Positions 1 through 5,659 of a stretch of 7,130 nucleotides of DNA are shown piece after piece (position 1 is the first letter of the stretch; each line of letters begins with the position of its first letter). Source of the DNA: Bacteroidales bacterium UBA5235 (GTDB taxonomy: Bacteria > Bacteroidota > Bacteroidia > Bacteroidales > VadinHA17); NCBI GenBank assembly GCA_002409145.1, contig DHUL01000093.1:1-7130 (forward strand). The letters are read 5' to 3'. The notes beneath the pieces are model-generated. The model made no database searches. It was given only the letters and a program-made list of their open reading frames with translations, and was not told the DNA's origin. The translations under genes and the position numbers were made by a program.

Positions 1-680
1 AGCCAGCTGAAATCCTCTTCGAGAACCACCGTACCGGGTGATTGGGTCAGGATAACCGTACTGACTGTCGGATAATTGGTGGCAGTAGCAGTAAGTGTAA
101 CTTCACGCGGATCAATGCTTGTGTTTTCCTCAGCAATGAAGGTTATCTTCTGAGTGGTAACAGACTGTTCCACAAGCCATGAATCGTCACTGAGTGAATA
201 AGTCCAGTCTACGTTTGATGCAACATCCACTGAGAATTCACCTCCGGCTGCCGGTATTGTCACATCAGCCGGAAGGGTTATATAGGGCTCGTTGCCCGCC
301 TGCTCCACGCGAAACAGGACAGGCTGCTCCTTGCCGTCAACCACGAATGCAAAGTTGGCTATACGGGTATCGAAAGTCTCATTGGCCTCAACTATGATCT
401 TGAAGATACCGTCTGCATCACCCTTGTCAGGGAATGACTTTACCCAGGCAGCCTGATCCTTGTTGAGAATCTGCCATGGTCTGTTGGAACGGACCACATA
501 AGTTTGTGTCTTTTTTGACTTGGTGACAGTCAGGCCTGTAGGATCACCTTCAATGCTGAAGAATGGATCCTCCTGTATCGGATCTTCCTTGCAGGAAGAG
601 AGGAGGAAGAGTGAGAGGAGGAACAGCGGAAGCACTATCAGTGCTGTTCTTCCAAAGTTTGTTATGTTCTTGTTTTTCAT
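1..680 (-). CDS. Surface lipoprotein with two BACON-like domains (3' end beyond window)
   Basis: The visible part is 226 codons, from the ATG at 680-678 to the window edge, with no stop. Residues 1-29 form a lipoprotein signal peptide: a basic start, a Leu-rich core and the lipobox LSSC with Cys30. The residues after the cysteine are KED, which matches the K-(D/E)2 surface-export signal known from Bacteroidetes lipoproteins, so display on the outer face of the outer membrane is likely. Two Ig-like repeats of BACON type follow. The first spans about 41-129 and ends VEQAG; the second spans about 132-214, has the PAAGGEFSVDVASNVDW motif, and ends ILTQSP. BACON domains are usually ligand-binding or spacer modules in Sus-type loci. 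From about 218, VVLEEDFSW looks like the start of another domain, cut by the edge. The gene starts 19 nt after the SusD stop, so it is probably co-transcribed. I infer a surface binding role, comparable to SusE/SusF-type proteins, but the ligand is unknown. Confidence 0.85.
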   Translation of the reverse strand, partial: MKNKNITNFGRTALIVLPLFLLSLFLLSSCKEDPIQEDPFFSIEGDPTGLTVTKSKKTQTYVVRSNRPWQILNKDQAAWVKSFPDKGDADGIFKIIVEANETFDTRIANFAFVVDGKEQPVLFRVEQAGNEPYITLPADVTIPAAGGEFSVDVASNVDWTYSLSDDSWLVEQSVTTQKITFIAEENTSIDPREVTLTATATNYPTVSTVILTQSPGTVVLEEDFSW

Positions 681-699
681 CTCTTAACTTTTTTGCTGG
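681..699 (-). promoter_or_regulatory. Translation start region of the BACON lipoprotein gene
   Basis: This 19-nt gap lies between the SusD stop codon and the lipoprotein ATG. On the coding strand it reads CCAGCAAAAAAGTTAAGAG. It is A-rich with only a weak purine stretch (AAGAG) directly against the ATG and no GGAGG. This fits Bacteroidetes, where Shine-Dalgarno pairing is weak or absent and A-rich leaders are common. There is no room for a terminator, which supports read-through from the SusD gene. Confidence 0.4.
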
Positions 700-2277
700 T
701 TATTTCGTGCCGGCAATTGCCTGTTTGCTCCACCAGACCGGTGTTTTCATATCGTTTTCACCACCCATTCCGCTGAGGGCATCAGCCGCGTTGTCAGCAT
801 TGGTGAGCATGGTGATGTTGGGATACCCGAAACGTGTCGGGAAGACCTTGTCATTGTAGATGGTTCCTTCGCCTATAGTGAGGACCGGGTAACCCGTCCT
901 GCGGTACTCATGGTATGCTTCCATGCCTACCCAGAAGAGTGCAAGCCACTTCTGGTTGCCAAGAAACTCCTCCTTGCTGGTTGCAAGGTCCCAGGACCCG
1001 AGAGGTGAGGCAAGGTAGGTCTGAATATCTGCACTGGTAATGGTGATTGCCGGATCTGAAAAGGCACCCTGCTCTGACCATTTCTTCATCGATGCATCAA
1101 CTCCCTTCTCATAGTGGATTTTGGCTGCAGCCTGACCTCCGCTGATCCATCCCTTAAGTGCAGCCTCTGCAAGAATGAACTCAACCTCGGCATAATCCAT
1201 GTATGTGGCCGGGGCGTCCCTTCTGCAGAACACCTTGAAATTCAGCCATGAGGTTCCCCTGTCAACCTCACTTCTTTCAATATCAGTACAGCCGGATACA
1301 GTTCCTTTCCACACGTTTGCAGGGTTAACCTGTGCATTGGGATTCTTCTTGCCGATGACCGGAAGACGGGGATCAACATAGACCTGGTTTCCGAGATCGT
1401 CAGTCTGGACCGTAAGCCTGATCAACTGCTGGGTGAGCTTCCTTCCGCTAGAGGTAAACTCGCTTTCAGTGGTCGTCCCGAAGTTGCTGATGTAAGGATC
1501 GGTACCGGTAAACTTCACCGTTGCATTGTCTGCATTTGAGGTGAAGACCGGATACTTGTCGGGATTGTCAAGTATTGCGTTCATCCTGGTGCCGACACTC
1601 ATCTCAGTGCGGCCGCTGACCCTGCAGAGAAGCCTGAGATACAGCGAGTTGTTGAATTTCCTCCATGCCGCCATATTACCGCCGTACATTCCGTCCATCG
1701 CAGGATTTAGGAAAACGGGATTGGTAGCATAGATATCATTTGCCGCTTCAAGCTCTTCAAAAAGGAACTCGTAAACCTCCCTCTGGGTGTTGAACTTCGG
1801 GGTCAGCGTTCCGCCAGGCTTCCTGGCCGAGAAGGCCTCTTCGTAGGGGATACTTCCGAACATGTCGGTCATATTAGAGAAGAAGAGTACCTTGAAGGTC
1901 AGTGCAATTGCCTCAAGTGACCTGTCGCCGTGCTCTATCGCCAGCTCATACATGTGATCAATGTTCTTTCCGTATGTGGCGTAGTGATTCCAGAAGCCGT
2001 ACCAGTCTCTTGAGTCTTCAAGGAAATACTGATGCTCCCTGCGTGTCACGCCACCGGTGAAGGCGGTGAACTGGGTAAGCTCGTTGTTGTAATAATGTGT
2101 ACGGTTAAGCCACTGGTTGGCAGAGTTGTAGAGTATGGGTTCGAACATGCCTGAAGGCTGTATCATCCCCACCAGGGTCTTGTTTGGATTTGTATTTAGC
2201 TCCTCGAATTTGCCTGTGCAGGAGTAGAGTGATCCGAGAACAAGCCCGCAGATGATTAATATCTTGATGTTTTTCAT
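700..2277 (-). CDS. SusD/RagB-family nutrient-binding outer-membrane lipoprotein
   Basis: This is a complete 525-residue protein, a normal length for SusD homologues. Residues 1-19 are a signal peptide with lipobox LYSC and Cys20 as the lipidated residue; Tyr at -2 is a little unusual. The mature start, FEELNTNPNK, is typical of the family. Further landmarks are TDMFGSIPYEEAF (137-149), the helix motif WRKFNNSLYLRLLCR (205-219), DYAEVEFILAEAAL (361-374) that is typical of the TPR-like ligand-binding scaffold, QKWLALFWVGMEAYHEYRRTG (442-462, conserved near the C-terminus) and a PVWW terminus. The pattern resembles the SusD-like_2 branch (Pfam PF12771) more than classical starch SusD; this subfamily call is from memory of motifs. 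The protein caps the SusC barrel on the cell surface and hands ligand to it. It starts 17 nt after the SusC stop and is surely co-transcribed. The ligand cannot be deduced from the sequence. Confidence 0.95.
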   Translation of the reverse strand: MKNIKILIICGLVLGSLYSCTGKFEELNTNPNKTLVGMIQPSGMFEPILYNSANQWLNRTHYYNNELTQFTAFTGGVTRREHQYFLEDSRDWYGFWNHYATYGKNIDHMYELAIEHGDRSLEAIALTFKVLFFSNMTDMFGSIPYEEAFSARKPGGTLTPKFNTQREVYEFLFEELEAANDIYATNPVFLNPAMDGMYGGNMAAWRKFNNSLYLRLLCRVSGRTEMSVGTRMNAILDNPDKYPVFTSNADNATVKFTGTDPYISNFGTTTESEFTSSGRKLTQQLIRLTVQTDDLGNQVYVDPRLPVIGKKNPNAQVNPANVWKGTVSGCTDIERSEVDRGTSWLNFKVFCRRDAPATYMDYAEVEFILAEAALKGWISGGQAAAKIHYEKGVDASMKKWSEQGAFSDPAITITSADIQTYLASPLGSWDLATSKEEFLGNQKWLALFWVGMEAYHEYRRTGYPVLTIGEGTIYNDKVFPTRFGYPNITMLTNADNAADALSGMGGENDMKTPVWWSKQAIAGTK

Positions 2278-2294
2278 TTGTTGCCTGTTTTTGA
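2278..2294 (-). promoter_or_regulatory. Translation start region of the SusD-family gene
   Basis: This 17-nt spacer lies between the SusC stop and the SusD ATG. On the coding strand it reads TCAAAAACAGGCAACAA. It has no clear Shine-Dalgarno sequence, only AGG about 6 nt before the ATG, and is A-rich, as is common in Bacteroidetes. The short distance makes a separate promoter or terminator implausible and links the pair translationally. Confidence 0.4.
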
Positions 2295-5200
2295 TTAGAA
2301 TGATAGTCTCAGGTTAGCGCCCACCGTACGGGTCATGGGATATGCGCCTGCCTCAATGCCGTTGAAAACATTGGTACCGGTAAGCATACCACCCTCCGGG
2401 TCGAACTGAGGCCATTTGTCCCAGCTGAACAGATTGGTGGCAAAAATCGCCACGCTTGCTCCCTGAAGTACCCTTGTCTTCTGGATGAATACCGAAGGCA
2501 GGGCATATTCAAGACGTACTTCCTTCCATTTCAGGAATGAGGTCTCAAAAGTATGGGCTTCACCGTTGTAACGGTCAAGAGTTATAGCCTGGTAGTAGGT
2601 GTAGATACTGTTGGTGACTGTGTTGTTAGGCTGAAATGTAGCGGCTTCTCCTGTACCTGTCATATTCACCCCTTCTGCAACAATTCCGTCATAGCGACCT
2701 TCGAGGGAGTTCGTAAGCTTACCCTGGTATGAAAGTATGCCATGGGTCACCGAAAACCGGTGTCCGCCCATCTGGTATGAGAAGAGGGCGCTCAGGGAGA
2801 GATTCCTGTACCTGAGTGAGGTTCCGAAACCACCCTTCCAGTCAGGATTCACCTTGCCCAGGAAGTGGTCAGCAGTTGACTCAACCGAAGGCAGGCCGGT
2901 GGTGGCATCAATCAGCACCTGTCCCGAGCAGTCTACCCTTTCACCGTTGTTATCAGTATAGAAAGATCCTTCAGGCGCTCTCTTAAGGGCAAAGCCGTAG
3001 AGCTGGTACATCTCCTGGCCCACATATGAATAGAGATGGAGCCTTCCGCCGATGGTGGTGCCCATATCATGCTTATAGGGCTGTGAGGGATCAAGGCTCT
3101 CATGCAGACTGACCAGGGTGTTCCTGTTTGCCGCCCAGTTGAAGTTGAGGTTCCATGTGAAATCGCTGGTTTTGACCGGAGTGGCATACATTGACACCTC
3201 AATACCCTTGTTAGTGATCTCGCCAACGTTTATTCTCATGCTGCTGGCACCTACTATCGGGTCAATGTCAAGGCTGATAATCTGGTTTGTGGTTGAAGAG
3301 CGATAGAGCGCAATATCAAGGCCAAGCCTGTTCTTGAAGAATTTCGTGTCAAGACCCAGCTCCCAGCTCTCCATGTTCTCAGGTTCGATCATCGGGTCAG
3401 GGATAAGTGACGGGAGGGTATAACCGCCGCTAATCGAAGATGCCGAATAGTACTGGTCGAGACCATAGGGACTTGTATCATTACCAACGTTGGCCCATGA
3501 AAGGCGAAGCTTTGCCATGGATACTGCCGGCAGTGTGGTGCGGAAGTCGAACATCTGGTCAACCAGAACGCTCAATGCCACAGAAGGATAGAAGTACGAC
3601 CAGTTCTTTGGCGCCAGTGTGCTGGTCCAGTCATTACGGCCGGTGATGTCAAGATAGTATGTGTCATCCCAGCCGAGAGTCATGAATCCGTAGAGGCTGT
3701 TGATCATCTTGTAGTTTCTGAAGCTCGAAGGACGCTGGTATATGCCGAAGGGCACGTTGTCAATGTGATAAACCCCTTCGATGTCAAGCTCGTCAAGTTG
3801 CACCGTGTTGCTCCTGTAGTGCGAACTCATGTTGTTGCCCCCAAACGCGGTGGTGGTGGTCAGCCTGCTGTCGAGGAAGGATCTCTCGTATTTCAGAAGG
3901 AAGTCACTGTTGGCTTCGAAGGTCATGAAGCCCTGTTCGCGGTAAAAACCGTTCTCCCACCCGAAGGTCATCTTGGGTTTGCGCTGCGTGCGGAACTCGT
4001 TGCCGAAGTCCATACCTGTCCTGAGATCAAGTGTCAGCCCCCTGGCTATCTTGATTGTCAGCCCCAGGTTTCCGAAGACCCTGTCCTTATCGGTTGTATT
4101 CAGTTCCTCATAGAGAACCCTGTAGGGGTTGTATGATCCGGTACCTGCAAATACAAGGCTGTTGCCGCCCTCGGAGATGGTGGCCGCACGGTTGATGGCA
4201 TTGAATCTTCCCTTGAAGTACTCATTCCTCCAGTCGGCCATCGAGTTGGAGTTGTAGCCCCACATCAGGTCATACATAACCGTGGTCTGGTGATAACCGG
4301 CCATCGGCATGTTGTCACTGTCAGTGCGATAATAGTTGACCTTCGTCTTAAAGTCAATCCACTTGTTGACAGGGCTCTCGAATGAAAGGGCATACGACTG
4401 TTTCTGGAATCCCGTGTTTGGCAGGATCCACTTGTTCCTGGTATCAGTCATCGAGAAGCGGATGTTCTGTCCTTCACCGTTGCTGCCGCTGATGTCAACA
4501 GAGTTGTTGTATGTAATACCGTCCTGGAATATGCCTGTGAACCAGTCATCCTGGTATACGAACGGGGTTTTGACAATCTCGCCTGTCTCCCAGTTCTTGC
4601 CTGCGTACTGGTAGCGGAGCTTGTCCTCGCTGAACTCTTCTCCCCACGCATAGCGCGAAAGGTTTCTCGGGGGATAGTCAGTCGTGCCTACAAGGCTCGG
4701 ATCGAGGGTCCAGAAGTTGTATTCATTCAATCCCATATCAGATCCTGATCCGAACTGAGTCTGGAAATCGGGCCAGTAACCCGGCCTCTCCACAACCACT
4801 GAAGAGTTGAGGGTTACGCCGATCCCTTTCGTTTTACGGCCTGATTTGGTTGTAATTACAATTGCGCCGTTGGCTGCACGTGATCCATACAGAGCTGTGG
4901 CTGCAGGACCTTTAAGCACGGAGACTGATTCAATATCTTCAGGATTGAGGTCGCTGGCGCCGTTTCCGAAGTCAACCGGGAAGTCTGATCCGGAGTTTGT
5001 ATAGCTGCTGCTTGATGAGGTGGCTGTGGTACCTGACCTTATCGGAACGCCGTCAACGACAAAGAGGGCCTCGTTGGCACCATAGCTCAGGGATGCGTCG
5101 CCGCGGAGAGTCACCCTCATCGAGCTTATCGGGCCCGAGCTGGCGGTATTGAATGTAAGGCCTGCAACCTTGCCTGACATGCCGCTAAGCCAGTTGCTGG

Positions 5201-5621
5201 AAACAACCTGTGTCAGCTCCTCGCTTTCCACCTTTGATACTGCATAACCCAGTGACTTCTCCTCACGGGTCAGGCCGAGGGCGGTGACAACCACCGCAGA
5301 TACTTCAATGGCTTCCTCCTGAAGGGTCACGTTGATCACACCCTGGTTGCCAACAGGAATCTCCTGCTTTATGTATCCCAGGAACTGTATCTCCAGCACA
5401 GGGTTCGTGCCTGTCACCCTTATGGAGTATGCACCCCTGGCGTCGGTGCTGGTACCTGTGGTGGTACCCTTGAGCACCACAGTGGCACCGAGGACCGGGG
5501 TGACACCATCGGGCTCATAGACCGTTCCCGTCACCTGCCTCTCCTGAGCCATCACCGGCAACATAACCAGTGCCATCAGGAATGTGGCAAGAATAATCTT
5601 AAGATCTGGTTTGAATTTCAT
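2295..5621 (-). CDS. SusC/RagA-family TonB-dependent outer-membrane transporter
   Basis: This is a complete 1108-residue protein, a typical SusC length. Residues 1-25 are a signal peptide with probable cleavage after VMA, before QE. A carboxypeptidase-regulatory-like domain follows at about 28-103 (VTGTVYEPDG ... VLGATVVLKGT ... FLGY). The segment VSAVVVTALGLTREEKSLGYAV (108-129) is the usual TonB-box and linker region. The plug domain covers about 130-262 and holds ALFVVDGVPI (185-194) and the SusC signature SVLKGPAATALYGSRAANGA (234-253). The remainder is the 22-strand-type barrel, with the family motif LRLSWANVGN near 705-714 and a C-terminal strand ending in Phe (GANLRLSF), the barrel-assembly signal. 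There is no N-terminal STN domain, so the transporter probably does not signal to an anti-sigma factor itself. A Ser/Thr-rich stretch (199-212) interrupts the plug after VDGVPI. It imports ligand captured by the neighbouring SusD protein across the outer membrane; the substrate is unknown. Confidence 0.97.
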   Translation of the reverse strand: MKFKPDLKIILATFLMALVMLPVMAQERQVTGTVYEPDGVTPVLGATVVLKGTTTGTSTDARGAYSIRVTGTNPVLEIQFLGYIKQEIPVGNQGVINVTLQEEAIEVSAVVVTALGLTREEKSLGYAVSKVESEELTQVVSSNWLSGMSGKVAGLTFNTASSGPISSMRVTLRGDASLSYGANEALFVVDGVPIRSGTTATSSSSSYTNSGSDFPVDFGNGASDLNPEDIESVSVLKGPAATALYGSRAANGAIVITTKSGRKTKGIGVTLNSSVVVERPGYWPDFQTQFGSGSDMGLNEYNFWTLDPSLVGTTDYPPRNLSRYAWGEEFSEDKLRYQYAGKNWETGEIVKTPFVYQDDWFTGIFQDGITYNNSVDISGSNGEGQNIRFSMTDTRNKWILPNTGFQKQSYALSFESPVNKWIDFKTKVNYYRTDSDNMPMAGYHQTTVMYDLMWGYNSNSMADWRNEYFKGRFNAINRAATISEGGNSLVFAGTGSYNPYRVLYEELNTTDKDRVFGNLGLTIKIARGLTLDLRTGMDFGNEFRTQRKPKMTFGWENGFYREQGFMTFEANSDFLLKYERSFLDSRLTTTTAFGGNNMSSHYRSNTVQLDELDIEGVYHIDNVPFGIYQRPSSFRNYKMINSLYGFMTLGWDDTYYLDITGRNDWTSTLAPKNWSYFYPSVALSVLVDQMFDFRTTLPAVSMAKLRLSWANVGNDTSPYGLDQYYSASSISGGYTLPSLIPDPMIEPENMESWELGLDTKFFKNRLGLDIALYRSSTTNQIISLDIDPIVGASSMRINVGEITNKGIEVSMYATPVKTSDFTWNLNFNWAANRNTLVSLHESLDPSQPYKHDMGTTIGGRLHLYSYVGQEMYQLYGFALKRAPEGSFYTDNNGERVDCSGQVLIDATTGLPSVESTADHFLGKVNPDWKGGFGTSLRYRNLSLSALFSYQMGGHRFSVTHGILSYQGKLTNSLEGRYDGIVAEGVNMTGTGEAATFQPNNTVTNSIYTYYQAITLDRYNGEAHTFETSFLKWKEVRLEYALPSVFIQKTRVLQGASVAIFATNLFSWDKWPQFDPEGGMLTGTNVFNGIEAGAYPMTRTVGANLRLSF

Positions 5622-5654
5622 AGATTAGTGGTTTTTAAGTTGTTTATATATGGT
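5622..5654 (-). promoter_or_regulatory. AT-rich leader between phosphoesterase and SusC genes
   Basis: This 33-nt gap is the longest in the window and is clearly richer in A and T than the flanking genes. It contains no GGAGG, so SusC translation start again rests on an A-rich leader; the ATG at 5621-5619 is supported by the good signal peptide that follows. I see no clear Bacteroidetes promoter (TTG at about -33 with TAnnTTTG at about -7) and no hairpin with a T-run. It is probably a simple intercistronic spacer, although a weak internal start or processing site cannot be excluded. Confidence 0.35.
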
Positions 5655-5659
5655 TTATA
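5642..5659. repeat. Short direct repeat GTTTATA, 11-bp period
   Basis: GTTTATA occurs at 5642-5648 and again at 5653-5659 on the plus strand; on the coding strand both copies read TATAAAC. The starts are 11 bp apart, close to one helical turn. The second copy overlaps the TAA stop codon of the phosphoesterase gene. In a short AT-rich gap, two such 7-mers may arise by chance, so function is only a possibility. Confidence 0.3.

Noticed and set aside
593..623. Purine-rich tract on the plus strand (AGGAAGAGAGGAGGAAGAG...)
   Set aside because: It is explained by Leu, Phe and Ser codons (CTC, CTT, TTC, TCT) of the lipoprotein signal peptide.
563..859. Plus-strand frame of 98 codons with a hydrophobic stretch
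   Set aside because: It is antisense to the lipoprotein signal peptide and the SusD C-terminus; its hydrophobic run arises from the reverse strand of real coding sequence.
2933..3226. Minus-strand 97-codon frame inside SusC
   Set aside because: It is an out-of-frame shadow within the continuous SusC reading frame; it shows Arg/Ser-rich composition and no domain.
3765..4136. Plus-strand open frame of 123 codons
   Set aside because: It is antisense to the SusC barrel and is a by-product of its codon usage; there is no domain and no leader.
5622..5654. Bacteroidetes-type promoter for SusC
   Set aside because: I see no TTG and TAnnTTTG pair at the proper spacing; the AT-rich letters alone are not enough.
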